Assembly (NCBI GenBank): GCA_023525715.1
Contig: CM042014.1
Location: forward strand, 25,693,904 to 25,757,903
Origin: Cichorium intybus
Taxonomy: Eukaryota > Streptophyta > Magnoliopsida > Asterales > Asteraceae
Length of the DNA stretch: 64,000 nucleotides
Reading direction: 5' to 3'
Shown: positions 46,266 through 58,075 of the stretch, one piece after another
Layout: every line of letters starts with the position of its first letter
How positions within the stretch are numbered: position 1 is the stretch's first letter
The notes under the pieces: model-generated
Databases searched by the model: none
The model's input: the letters and a program-made list of their open reading frames with translations, nothing else
What the model was told of the DNA's origin: nothing
Made by a program: the position numbers and the translations under genes

Positions 46266-46759
46266 ACAGCAACAACAAAAATCTGAAATTATATATAATG
46301 GTCACTTTCTCTATTAATAGAAATAATTTGTAGAAATTGGTACTTATTACTCTAACCGTATGGCAATTTATATAGAATATATACAAGGACAACTACTAAT
46401 GAGAATTATCTAAAGGGACTTCGAATTAAATTGAAGGGAAATTAGGTTAAAGTATAATAAATTAGTAATCGAATGAGTTGATATCAAAATTGGTAGGGCA
46501 GATGCTGCTAAACAGGAACATATTATTTTGGTTTTGAACGGGAAGTCGGTTGAAGTATGTGAGACTTGAACCTGTTTATATGAGATTGAACATAATATGA
46601 TCACAAATAGCATTTGAAATGACGACCTATCACCATAAATGATCATCACTAACCCACCATCAAGTGAGTAGCTTTTGGTTTGGGTAATTTTAAATAAACC
46701 CTATGTATGTATGGATTGGTTAATGTGGGCTTCCGTGAATGAAAGGACCATTTATTTTA
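46266..46759. other. Oleosin 3' intergenic region
   Basis: No gene seen. It ends with TTTATTTTA (46751-46759), the left target duplication of the MULE that follows. Confidence 0.6.
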
Positions 46760-46929
46760 GGGCAAAATATAAAAAAACCCAACTTTCAGAAAAAGTATTA
46801 TAAAATTTGAAAAAGTATTATAAAATTTTTGTGTGTAAAAAACTCAACCAATAATATTTAACCTTATTAAAAAAACCTCAAAACCTCTTTTTTTAACATG
46901 ATAACCGGAAAAATATTCCACACAAGCTT
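46760..46929 (+). repeat. Left terminal inverted repeat of the MULE
   Basis: About 170 bp, diverged from its partner and with an internal 26-bp duplication around AAAAAGTATTATAAAATTT. Confidence 0.85.
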
Positions 46930-47360
46930 AAAAAGATTTTAAAAAAATTACTTGGAAAATCCATATCATGTGGCATGATACCCGGAATAATATACATTTA
47001 AAAAAGATTATGGTATTTACTTTTTTTTTTTTAGAACGGCAAATCTATCCTACTCCTACTCCTAAACTACTCCTTGTTATGTTAGTGTCAGTGTTTGAAC
47101 CCATGACCTCCTTGTTAGTATATCACATTGTTAGCCAAGTGGGCTATACTTAACTGAGATAATTCATATCCATTAAAAAACGAATTAGGGCACTAGGATT
47201 TTGAAAAGAAAGAAGAGGTAGCCAAACGATCGTGGAAGAAGACAACGAATGAACGAATAATACTCGATCCTCATTAATTCAATCAACTGAAATTTGACTG
47301 GCTTCTTATTGTTGATCTTCCTCTAAATCTCGTTGCAGACCGGTTAAAATACTTAAGCCA

Positions 47361-47744
47361 ATGATAGCTGTAGAAACTTGTGGGTTTGGTTACGAAGCCA
47401 TATTGTGGAAATCGACAACGGATAAGAACCCTAGAAGACAATTTTACAAGTGTCCTAACTGGGTAAGTTCCTAAATAGTTGAAATTTTGGAGTTTTACGT
47501 GCCGTATTTTAATAACGTTCTATGTCATTGTTCAAGTGAAGATTGCAATTATTTTAACTGGCATGATTCGGAGTTGAACGACGACTATAAACTTGAAATG
47601 AATAAGCTTATCGGTGAATCAAAGGGAAAGAAGGCAAAGCTTGAAGCATTGGGGACGGGAAATAATACCGTGATGTTTAGTGTTCAGTTTTTATTATGTT
47701 TGTTGGCCCCATTATCTTTTGGAATTGTCGTTGTTGGTTATTAA
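47361..47744 (+). pseudogene. GRF-type zinc-finger gene, probably degenerate
   Basis: Inferred two-exon gene. Exon 1 (47361-47462) encodes 34 residues, TCGFGYEAILWKSTTDKNPR then RQFYKCPNW, the first half of a GRF zinc finger, and ends at a perfect donor GTAAGT. The second half, DCNYFNWHDSEL, starts near 47541 and continues through a charged helix to a C-terminal membrane segment (about FLLCLLAPLSFGIVVVGY), stop at 47742-47744. GRF fingers bind single-stranded nucleic acid in other proteins; this small membrane-tailed plant type has no known role. Oddities: the usual CxCG start reads ETCG, so one zinc ligand is missing, and I find no AG acceptor that joins the exons in frame. It lies 0.6 kb inside the MULE end and may be captured or resident cargo. 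Confidence 0.6.
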
Positions 47745-48180
47745 ATCTTGTATGAACTAGCTCTCATGTTAGTAGTGTTCATGGCAATGTACTTTCTGGA
47801 ATTTTGTATCAATAACAACTTCGGAAAATATGGTATTCAAAGACCATGCTTTCATGAATCTCGGTTAAACAATGATTACTACAAATCATATTCGTTTTCC
47901 TTGATGTTTTGGATTGGCTGCTGGAAGTTTTGGAGCAATCTACTTTCTAGAAATTGCTATGAATAGCAACATAGATTGCAAGAAATTCTGTTTATGTCGC
48001 CGGTTTACCATCCTCGTCTTTTGAAAAGCAAAATGAACTTTAACAACTTGGTAACAGAAATATGTATCGATAGCAACTTATTATCCGGAAATATGTATAA
48101 TTAGCAACCTATTATTCGAAAAATACTAATAAAATAGAAATTGGAATTTAAAATGGAGATTTTTGCAACATACTAACAGT
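47745..48180. other. Noncoding sequence downstream of the GRF gene
   Basis: AT-rich; contains early, diverged versions of the CAATCTACTTTCTAGAAAT and TAGCAAC phrases that become the tandem repeat after 48180. Confidence 0.5.
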
Positions 48181-48610
48181 TTTATCTTCAGAAATACTAA
48201 CAATCTACTTTCTAGAAATACAAATAGCAACATACTTTTCGGAATTTGAATTTTCATGTTTAATATTCGATTTTTGCTAGGGTTTTTACAAAAAAGAGAT
48301 TTATGGATGTTTTAACTTTGGATGTTTTATCTATAGCAACTTTCTTTCCGGAATTTTTATTTTCAAGTTGTATCTTCTGTTTATACAAGGCTTTTAAAAA
48401 AAAATAATGAGATTTTTGGATTTTCACATGGAAACTTTTAACAATCTACTTTTTGGAAATACAAATGTATAGCAACATACTTTTCGGAATTTGATTTTTC
48501 ATGTTTAATATTATGTTTTTGCAATGGTTTTACAAAAAAATTAAGATTTTTGGATGTTTTATCTTTGGAAGTTTTATCTATAGCAACATAGTTTCCAAAA
48601 AAAAATATTG
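48181..48610 (+). repeat. Diverged tandem repeat with TAGCAACATACTTTTCGGAA phrase
   Basis: About 140-bp units start CAATCTACTTT (48201 and 48441) with a partial unit between. Shared landmarks are ATAGCAAC, CGGAATTT, TCATGTTTAATATT and GGATGTTTTATCT. Noncoding. Confidence 0.75.
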
Positions 48611-49036
48611 TTTCATCTTTGGTTAATACAGCGGGTTTACCGACAAACACACAATAATGAAATCAAATTACCAACAAACACAAAAATTCATGTTTTATCA
48701 TTGGTTTCTACATGGGGTTTATCAGCAAACACAAAAAACATTGCAAAAAAAAAAAAAATTAACCTTAACAAATGCCCATTAACAAACATTACAACAAATA
48801 TAACCCTTCAAATCCAACTAACACACAAGAATGAATTCAATTTACAGAAATATTCGTAGTTTGACCGTATATTACGAAAACTTTAACAAATGGCCAATAA
48901 TTGCAGAAATTTAGAAAAAAAACCTCCAAATGTAACAAACACTATGAAAATTACATAATTAAACCAACATGACCATTTCAAGACAACGGATCTGCATACA
49001 GTGATCCAACTACACATATTGAGGGGCTTTGACCCC
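48611..49036. other. AT-rich sequence inside the MULE
   Basis: Short repeats of AACAAACACAAAAA near 48640-48740; otherwise nothing recognised. Confidence 0.4.
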
Positions 49037-49037
49037 A

Positions 49038-49260
49038 GGTTTACGATTTCCAGCGAAGTCGATGTCAATCCTTGTTATGTCGAAGTCATACGATCAGCTT
49101 TGTGCTTTGATCCAGATTGTCCCAGTCCATTATGTAAGCAGGTTTATGACTTCCAAGCAAAGTCGATGTCAATCCTTGTTACGACGAAGTCATACGATTA
49201 GCTTTGATCCAATTTGATTGCCACAATCGATAATGTATGATCCTAGGTTTACGATTTCCA
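49038..49260 (+). repeat. Tandem repeat of about 104 bp, 2.2 copies
   Basis: Units start GGTTTACGATTTCC at 49038, 49141 (GGTTTATGACTTCC) and 49246, and share AAGTCGATGTCAATCCTTGT and AAGTCATACGAT. It lies just outside the Helitron 3' end. Confidence 0.85.
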
Positions 49261-49344
49261 AAAATCTCTTGACGTATTCGTGCTTAGAGATTTGCTGCTA
49301 TATCTCTACAACTAGTTTAAAACCTGTGTAACACACGGTTGAAA

Positions 49345-50697
49345 AATTAAAATAAATTATATAATGAAAAATTATTTTTAGTTATGAGTTTACAAACAAT
49401 CTTAATATATAATAATTGATAGACGTTGGTAAATGTATGATAGTTATGCATAATTAATGTAAGATTTTTTTTGAAAAATATAAAGAATGTTCTATTAGTG
49501 TTGGATTTTCAAAGGATGCCCGTGTTTAAATGTGGGCCGAATTAAATAATCTAGAATTGAAACAAAAACAAACCGGGTAAGAATCAAAGTATATTATTGA
49601 TATATGGGTAAGAATCAAAGTATGTTTATGTTTTATAAGTACATGTACATCGTCGTTTTGCATTATAAATAAAAATATTTTGCTGGTTAATGTTAAAAAA
49701 TGTAACTTCGTTTAGGATGTCGGGTTTTGGTTTTAAATGTCAATTAAAAGTGAAAGTAAATTTTCATTCGTTTTCATTGTATTCTATAACTGAATGAGAA
49801 TAGTTCACACACCTTACTCAAATCAACATAACAAATACACAATCAAAAGTGTGGCCATAATTCTTTGGATATACTGCATTGATAATGTTTTTCCATTATA
49901 AATATTATCAAGATGAAAGTAATATTTGATGCTTTAGTGTCACAAATTTGCAAAATGGATTTCAATATGAATGTAAAAAATTAATCATTTTCATTTTTAT
50001 AGATATTCATACTATATCGTTGGGATTTATGAATTTAATTTATACAATATACATGATGCTATTATATTAATTAATCTTATTAAAAGTTTATAACTTCTGA
50101 TAAATTATATTGTTGAAAAATATTTATTGTTGGTAAATGTGGCTAAAATTAAAAGGCATATGGTGAAAGCCATCAACATAGTAAGGTCTCATGGCTACGT
50201 ATAAACAAATGTAGGGGCCGGGGCCAATTATGCCATTAAGGAAAACTTTTAATTTATACCACACCTACAACTATAACAACATATATTATAACTTTACCTG
50301 CAATTTCAATTCCAAATTCACCCTTCCTAAGCAAAGACTATAATGAGCAACAGGAGATTTGGCAAGCAAAATTTAAATAATCCTACATTTATAACTAAAA
50401 GCAATAATGCAAGTTTCAATTCCGATATTATACATACGTACTTCAAATGCAAATTATTATCTTGCAAGTTAAAAAAGCAAACACTTTAATTCTTAAATAC
50501 ATTGCTTCATATTGCAGGAAAAGGATTTGAGAAACTATTTAAACATAAAATCATTTACGTGATATCAAATACTTAGCAACGTAAAAAAGAAAAGAAAAAA
50601 CTAAAATTATTGTAACATTTCCTTTAGGGAAATCTATTTGTTGGATCTCTTATCTAAAAAAATACACAAAGATAGATAGTGTTAGCTTTTTTCACAC
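49345..50697. other. AT-rich Helitron interior without recognised genes
   Basis: No ORF or repeat of note. Confidence 0.4.
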
Positions 50698-50935
50698 AAC
50701 ACACACATAAACACATCACACACAACACATACACATATCATGCACTCATACACACCACATATACACACACCACACAGTCACACAAAACACACACATACAT
50801 ACAACACATACACATATCACGCACTCATACACACCACATATACACACACCACACAATCACATAAAACACACACATACATACAACACATACATAAACATCA
50901 CATACACACATAACACATATTCATACACACACAAT
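50698..50935 (+). repeat. CA-rich minisatellite with 79-bp period
   Basis: Units start CAACACATACA at 50723, 50802 and 50881, embedded in CA-rich simple sequence. The apparent His/Thr-rich frame here is low complexity, not a gene. Confidence 0.85.
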
Positions 50936-51938
50936 GGTAAAGATTCACATTTATGCTATTTTAAACACAAACAGTAGATGTAATTTTTCCATATTTTCAA
51001 ACTCACAATACCCATTTAAATTAAAAAGATCTGGATCTTTCTTTGAACAATTAAGTTCCCAACTCCTTTTTGTTATTAATAAATCATACGGAGAAAAACC
51101 AAAGACACAACATGTGGCTTTACAAATACAGTTTAAAGATCTGAGATTTCTAAAAATTAAGCATAGCGAAACTTAAACCCACAAAAATATAAAGAATTTT
51201 CCCTTAATTTCAGCAGAGGAAATAAAGATGTCTCATCGATCAAACTGAGAACCAACATTGTCGGTTCTAGACACATGTGGTAAGGCATTGACTTTTGCAG
51301 AGGCAATTATCCAAAAACCTATAAATAACTGGATGAATGGATCAACAACACAAACCCCAAATTTCATAAGCTTTCTCTTCTAAGAGCTACGTGGTTCATA
51401 TATTTCCTTTTTGTTTAACTTTAACTTTAGAGGTCCCTTCAAAATGCAGAGTAGCAGCCTATTTAGACCTCGTGAAAAAAATGAAAAATGATTAAAAAAT
51501 TACACCAGGCCATACCTGCTTCTTGATATATTTCCTTCTTATTTTGCATAAAGACCATCCATATTATTTTTCATCAAGATCATTATGCATAACATCATAT
51601 GTTTAGTTATTTTCTCATTTGGGCATAATACTTTGAAATATAGCACTGTGCCAAAAACTTTAAAATTTGTCAAAAGACAAAATACCCTTGTCACCACATT
51701 AGCAGGAAAGCAATGTAAATGTAGAGATTAGAATTGTATGGTCAAATGTAAAAATGTGACCAACTGTTTGTGTTACTGGATAGCCCTTATATTCTCGCAA
51801 ATTGTATCCCTTTTTGTACCTAAAAGGTCAAGCAGTAAAAATATGGCTAATTGTTTGTTGTAAATCATGCCGATAGAGGGTATACTGGTAATACAATCAT
51901 ATTTAAAATAGGGGATGAGAGATAGAATAATAAAATAC
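50936..51938. other. Helitron interior, unassigned
   Basis: No gene recognised; may include introns of a captured fragment (see next entry). Confidence 0.4.
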
Positions 51939-52026
51939 CTGTAGAACTCATTGATTGCTCGGAACATCCCAAGATGGCAAGCTCTGTAAATGGTTTCAAA
52001 GTCCTCTAATGCAAAGTTTTTCAAAC
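51939..52026 (-). pseudogene. Exon-like fragment in the Helitron
   Basis: An 88-bp stretch bounded by an acceptor (ATTTGCAG/G) and a donor (ACAG/GTATTT) on the minus strand reads GLKNFALEDFETIYRACHLG then MFRAINEFYR without a stop. The codon content differs from the AT-rich surroundings. I do not recognise the protein. Helitrons often carry captured exons, so this is a candidate. Confidence 0.4.
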
Positions 52027-52163
52027 CTGCAAATATCAAAACAAACAAAATCATAAAAAATAAAAAGTCATAAAATATCAAGATTTTTTTATCAGCGAAG
52101 CTTTTCATATCTTTCAGATATGCATTTGAGATCTATTGGCTTTTGATTTTCCAAGATTTTATA

Positions 52164-52532
52164 TCTGCAACATTCTTTATACATATCAAAATCTTAATAG
52201 ACACAAAATTATAATAAAAGGATAGTAGTTTCTGACCCGGAGACAAAACATGAAACTTTAATGGCAACAAAGCATACCCGAAATTGCTCAATAGATGACT
52301 CAAAACAAAACCCTCATAATCTACAAAATAAAGAATGATTAAACATATTCTGCAACATTCTTTATACATATCAAAATCTTAATAGACACAAAATTATAAT
52401 AGAAGGATAGTAGTTTCTGACTCGAAGACAAAACATGAAACTTTAATGGCAACAAAGCATACCCGAAATTGCTCAATAGATGACTCAAAACAAAACCCTC
52501 ATAATCTACAAAGTAAAGAATGATTAAACATA
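52164..52532 (+). repeat. 185-bp tandem duplication
   Basis: Copies start TCTGCAACATTC at 52164 and 52349 with only a few differences (ACCCGGAGAC against ACTCGAAGAC). Noncoding or intronic. Confidence 0.92.
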
Positions 52533-52669
52533 TTCTTCAGTCAGATCCGGTTATCAGAGACAAAATGATGAAATAAATATTGTAGATCCGGCTACATATG
52601 GTCACTAATTTGACATTTCTTATAATTTCAATCAACAAAACCCCAAATTCTGGTGTGTTTTGGATTTGT

Positions 52670-55339
52670 TGTAACACCCCTTTTCTTAAATCATATTTTA
52701 ATACAAATACAGTTTATGTTACAAACATATTTTACAACTTGTGATTATAAAGTAGCCACTTAATTTTTTTCTTTATTTCACAAACTTAAACTTAAGGGGG
52801 TATTACAGACTCAATACAGATAACCATAATTTAAACTTACAGTGTACAAACTGGTCCCAACTGCAACCTTCGCTCTTTTCACCTAAGTACATAGCATTTC
52901 AAAAATAGTATACGTGAGACATAAAGCCTCGTGAGTAATATGGGTTTAGACCCAAAACTTTTCTGTTCAAAACTTGAAATATTACAAGTAAACTGCTCAA
53001 AACTGATTTATATCATAAATCTAAAAATGTATTTTCTTCTTTACTTTCAAACTTTAAAAACACTTTCTTTCTCATTTTCTTGTGACCAACTGAAACTTAT
53101 GAATTAAGTTATTTTAATTCATTCTACTAGCTCCCCTCGCGGGACAGAACAGATCCGCCCACTCGGTTATGCTCATTCTGTCTCCCCTTTGTGACTTGGA
53201 ACAAATTCAAGCACAAGGGTATACTAAGCTAGACAACTACTTCGCGACGGGAGGTACCATCCCAGTAGTGTCTTCTGATCCCCCGATTATGTGGGTGATC
53301 CTAGTCCGGACAACTGTCTCTTATTTTTTTTCTTTAACTCTTACTTCATTACATCTCAAATTGGTCAAAATGGGACACAATTTGTAAATAACTCATACTC
53401 AAACATTTTACAACTCTTTACTAAAAATACTTTCAAAAACTGATTTTTTGACATCTTAGTTCACATAAGGAACTTCTTTCAAAATACTTTGCAAACCATA
53501 CTTCTTAAAAATCTCTTTAAAATACTGAGCCCTTGTATAAAGCTACTTTCAAAACTATTTTCCAAACTTTAGTATTTTCAAACATTTGGAAATCTTACTT
53601 TACTGAAAATAACATTTTGCTATGTACTATAGAAATCCTCATAAAACTCACCTTGGTGTAACTACGGGTCACTAGGCTTCTCGTACACCCTTCCCTTTTC
53701 CGTGCTCAACAACGTTCGAAGCACCACCTATACAAGTAGTATATATAAATACTCAATATAATTAACTCTATAATGCTAACGTCTCATTTGACACAATTCC
53801 AGGTTATAACAAATGTATAACCATTAATAAACTCATTTTATAATTTTTCTCCGAAATACGCGTATTCTGCTACAGTACCTCGGAGGGGTCGTATTTCAGT
53901 TCCGACTCTTTTCCATGAAATCTTAGGCCATATTAGACTTGTGTTTTAAATTTGAAGTTAATTGGACAAGTCTAGCTCAAATTCCAAAAATCAAGTTTTG
54001 ATATTCACTTGATTGGCCACTGCCGCTACAGTGGTTTTTCCGCAAGGTCGGATTACGAATTTGAAAATTTCCTATATGTTTTCATACCATTTTAAGGCTA
54101 TGGTATGAATTACAGACCAAACGGACAAGCCTGACATCTATTTCAAAACTCAAAATTGGACAGAAGTGAATCAGTTTTCCTGCCGCGAGATAGGGTTGCA
54201 ATCCATAGTGTATTGCCATTTTTGGCATTTTTTCCAAACTGCAGCCCCACTTTTCACCCCATTAAGCTCTTAATACTTAACTTAGTTGGTTTAGGGTCAT
54301 TCTTAAGCCCTAAATACCAACTTATATCTAACTTTGATCCACAAAAACATTAAATCTTCTTTAAAACCTCAAAAGTTCTTCCGAAAATACAATTTTTCAT
54401 CAAAAATCGTTTTGTTGGATTTTCAAGCTTGAAACTGATTTCTTGCATTACTTATATCATGTTTGACTTAACAAGACTATAAGAAACATATAAAAATCAG
54501 TTTCATCTCTTTTACCCATTTATAGGGTTCTTGAGATTAAAAACTCATTTTTACAATTGTTGCTTCAAAGCTTCATTTTTATCAAATTGGCAACCTCTAC
54601 ATGTTCATCTCATCATTTCTAACATAATAGGTTCATCAAAACCATCTGAAGTTTCAAACCCGTGACTTAGGGTTCTTGAGCAAAAATCACCATTTCTTGA
54701 TTTTTACACATTCTATGGTTAGAACATGCTTTTGTGGTGATTTTTAAGCAAGATGAACTAGATGATAACTTTGGAACCATGATTTCTGGAAAATCAGAAA
54801 TCAAAGCTTGGTTCCCGTTCATAAATTTTGGGTTCAAAGGCTAGAATATTACCTCTTGGAGCTTGGAATCACTAATTCCAAAGTTTTTCTTGATTTCTTG
54901 GCAACGATTCTTGGACCTTTTCTTCTTCCCGTGCTCTCCCTCTCGTTCTCTCTAGTTTTCTCTGAAATGTTCTACTAACTTCTGGAGAAAGGAGAGTAAT
55001 AACTCTCTTATTTATGTTTTTTTATTATAAAATAATTACATTTTGGTCCCTTAGCTTCTCTCTTTTCTACAAAAATGGTCCTAAGACCCATATCTTTGCA
55101 ACCAAAGTTCCATTAACTTTTTAACTTGACATTTTCTTAACATTGTTGGTCATTTTCATGTCAAATGACCGTTTTACCCTTTTTGGTCAAGTTTCACTAT
55201 TCACGCGACGAAACTCCAAATTTCACACAAACTTTTATTTCTTTCATTTTTATTTCATAACAACATATTATTTTACATAATAGTCTTACAATATGCCAAA
55301 AGACTATTTTATCCTTTTACAATTTTGCGGGTTCTTACA
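52670..55339 (-). mobile_element. Solo LTR of a Ty3/gypsy element (2670 bp)
   Basis: Plus-strand ends TGTAACACCCC (52670) and GGGTTCTTACA (55339), flanked by perfect TTTGT duplications (52665-52669 and 55340-55344). No internal sequence. Left by recombination between two LTRs. The phrase AAACGGACAAGCC (about 54119) also occurs in the LTRs at 32248 and 38129, so the families are related. Confidence 0.93.
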
Positions 55340-55344
55340 TTTGT

Positions 55345-55792
55345 GATCCAAAGTTTAAGACAAAAAAGGAGTGAGAAGTATCGATGTTACCAAGTTGGTT
55401 CGTGTAGGTACGTACGTGTGTCTGTGTGAGTGTAGATTTGGGAAATAAAACACCAAACAATATAACTAACATACCTTATTTACGTGCAGAGAGAAAAGAA
55501 GCGATGGTTATCGGTGATGGTCTATGGTGGGTGGTGAAGCATAGATCTATCCAAGCATATAACTCGCCTAGAAGCAAAAAATATGAACACGAAGTAAGCA
55601 TAAAAATCAACTTGCAATCAGAAATCAGACATGTAATGGTAACATACCTCGATTGTTGTATAAAATCATAGAGCCAATAAATAGATTTCCAAGAAACTTA
55701 CGTCAAACAGAACATTACTGGTTTGCAAGCGTACGTAACTTGAATCCGTTTACAATCGAAAATCAAACAAAACATTCGACCTCCAAGTCTCT
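55345..55792. other. Helitron interior between the solo LTRs
   Basis: Includes an open frame 55426-55671 with no recognised domain. Ends with TCTCT (55788-55792), a target duplication. Confidence 0.5.
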
Positions 55793-57248
55793 TGTTGAAG
55801 CGTCAATTCAACAAATAAATTGAGATATAAAATATAAAGCTCAAGTCTTTTGTTCTCTGCTCAATTTACTAATAAGTAGTAAGGGATAAGCAGGGTCGAT
55901 CCTCAGGGACGCGGGTCTAATATTACGCCAGATTTATCATATAAGATACATTAGATGTAAAAAAAGGGGGTTATGATACACGAAAGTTATAGAACTAATT
56001 AAATTAAACATACAACTAAACTGAAAGATAGGAAAACACAATGAAGTAAAATTCCGATTCCATTTTCACATGTTTGACAAGGATTCTCAATCAAAGACTA
56101 GAAGTTCTATTCATTTCATCTAAGATAGTTTTAAAAGCATTAATAAGCTCTAATACTTTTGGTTCACAAATTGATTTAATCAAAACAAGCTCTTTGAATT
56201 AAACATATTTCTCTTAACATAATCCAAACAAGCTCTTGGATTATATTAGAGAAATGCATTAGGATTTAAGTGAACAACTAATCAACGTTTAATACTTCTC
56301 ATAAGCTTGGAAGCATGAAAACGTGTTATTCGAATTACATCCAAATAATCCTCAACAAAAGATCAATTCGGGTGTTGTTACAATATCTATTCATAAAACA
56401 ATTACGGATTTCACAAATAGATTAACAATCATGACACAAACATCAATTCAATTGGCCAAAATGAATCAACATAAGAATCAATTGAACATTAAACACATAA
56501 TTCAAACAACTAGATGAAAAACATAGATAAACTTCTAGCCAAATGATTTAGAACACTAAATCATATGTTTAACAGAATCGGAAAGGGTAGAGATCTAGCC
56601 ACACATGAGTGGACTAAGATCTCTACAATGCAAACGATAAATAGTAATATAAATGCACTTACAAACAATGTTCAAACCACAAATTGATGTTTTCCAATTG
56701 TCTAAGATGATAGGAGTCTCCCAAAAATCGTCCTTTCTTTCTCTAGAATGAAGAATGCTTCAAAAACCACCCTCAAAGGCCTTAAAACCGTGGAGAAAAC
56801 TACCAAAAAGGTAGTTTTACATCCTGACCCGACCCGAGTTTTATAACCCGACCCGGGTTGTAGTTTTTTTGTATAAAATGTTTGCGAAAAGGGGTGGAAC
56901 CCGACCCGGGTTGTGGAACCCGACCCGGGTTGGTCTTCAGTCTTCGTTTCTTCATTTCTTTCATTCTCACGTCCGCTCCATTGCTTCCAAATCCACTTTC
57001 AACGCTCAATTACCGCTCCAAATATTCTTTCAAGTGCTCCTAGCCATCCAAGCTTCGTTCCAATCTCAACGTTCCACCTTCCAAAGCTCCAATCCACTCC
57101 AAATGTTCATCTCCACCTGAAATTCAACACGAGCATATGTAATATCTTTTGTTCCCGGAAATTAGATGAATATGCATGAAAACACTATAAAAATAAATAA
57201 AACAAAGATAAAAACGGCCTAGAAAAGATGCATAAAATGCATCTAACA
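55793..57248 (-). mobile_element. Solo LTR of the Athila-like family (L4, 1456 bp)
   Basis: Ends TGTTGAAGCG and GCATCTAACA match L2 (19004-20524). Perfect TCTCT duplications (55788-55792, 57249-57253). It is collinear with L2 except that the palindrome block (about 56820-56935) holds AACCCGACCCGGGTT repeats in place of the CACGACCCGTG type. Confidence 0.94.
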
Positions 57249-57253
57249 TCTCT

Positions 57254-57899
57254 GATAGTAAAAACCAAATATCAGGGAGAGAAACGGAGTAAGAATATTA
57301 CCAGTGGCATTTATGTTTTTAGAGAGGCAGAGAGATGGTGAGTAGTGGTGATTACCCAAACAAATCTTTCATGATGATGAAGGAATCGACGACACAGACA
57401 ATGGATGCTTCGATTGTGTGGCGTTGAAATCATCATTCGATGGAGAATCTAGGTTTATCACTTGAGGATCTTGAGGATATTGTGATCGTGGTTATCGGTT
57501 TCAAAAAATACCTCACTTAAATCTTGAATCTTCCCCCATCAACTCACCAATTTTCGGAGATTAGATAACTGGAATCTTGATTTATCGGGCACAAATTGGA
57601 AACTGTTGTCGGTTTCAAACTGTAACATGAGGAATGGTTAGATCAAGGGCAAAATAGGAACTGTGGTAAAGAACGCCTCGGCGGGAAAATAAGGGCGAGA
57701 CTTAATAAGAGCATGCCAAGTGGCAAAAATGCTTTGCTTTATTAGAAGAGATAGATAATCAGTATTAGGGAGCAATCGCTTATAATTAAACCTAGTTACG
57801 GTTGATAATTAACTTAATCTTTAAACATTTATTCTAATACCACGTAACCAATTGCCACATCATTTTGTTTTTACACATATTTAACATTTTATAAAACAT
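57254..57899. other. Helitron 5' region and MULE subterminal sequence
   Basis: 57254-57755 is Helitron; 57400-57620 has mixed codon content on the minus strand but no recognisable product. 57756-57899 is MULE sequence. Confidence 0.5.
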
Positions 57900-58066
57900 A
57901 GCTTATGTGGAATATTTTTCCGATTATCAGGTTACAAAAAGAGGGTTTTGGGTTTTTTTAAAAGGTAAAATATAATTGGTTGGGTTTTTTAACACACAAA
58001 AATTTATAAGGTTTTTTTTTTTTTTGAATATGGTCCGATAATAGGAGGGGCTTTTTTATTTTGCCC
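57900..58066 (-). repeat. Right terminal inverted repeat of the MULE
   Basis: Inverse of 46760-46929 with indels; ends ATTTTGCCC followed by the TTTATTTTA duplication. Confidence 0.85.
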
Positions 58067-58075
58067 TTTATTTTA

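Larger units (their letters stand above)
49312..57755 (-). mobile_element. Helitron-like element, non-autonomous, 8.4 kb with nested solo LTRs
   Basis: On the minus strand it begins TCTATCTCTTCTAATAAAGC after an A (57756) and ends AACTAG before a T (49311), matching the A/T insertion rule and the 5'-TC ... CTAG-3' ends of plant Helitrons. Just before the CTAG is a hairpin, AACCGTGTGTTACACAGGTT (49340-49321), as required. There is no target duplication, as expected. No Rep/helicase gene is present. Excluding the two solo LTRs the element is about 4.3 kb and contains exon-like pieces and tandem repeats. Confidence 0.78.
46760..58066. mobile_element. MULE-type DNA transposon, 11.3 kb, carrying a GRF gene and nested elements
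   Basis: Begins GGGCAAAATATAAAAAAACC and ends with the inverse, TTTTATTTTGCCC. Long terminal inverted repeats (46760-46929 against 57900-58066) share phrases such as GGAAAAATATTCCACA, AACCAAT/ATT..TATTTAACC and TTTTTGTGTGT. A perfect 9-bp duplication TTTATTTTA flanks it (46751-46759 and 58067-58075), the size typical of Mutator-like elements. It has no transposase. Contents: a GRF zinc-finger gene remnant, tandem repeats, and an 8.4-kb Helitron-like insertion with two solo LTRs; without these it would be about 2.9 kb. Confidence 0.88.

Noticed and set aside
50679..50864. His/Thr-rich open frame
   Set aside because: It is the translation of a CA-rich minisatellite.
56800..57179. Short overlapping frames near the AACCCGACCCGGGTT block
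   Set aside because: They lie within a solo LTR and result from the GC-rich palindromes.
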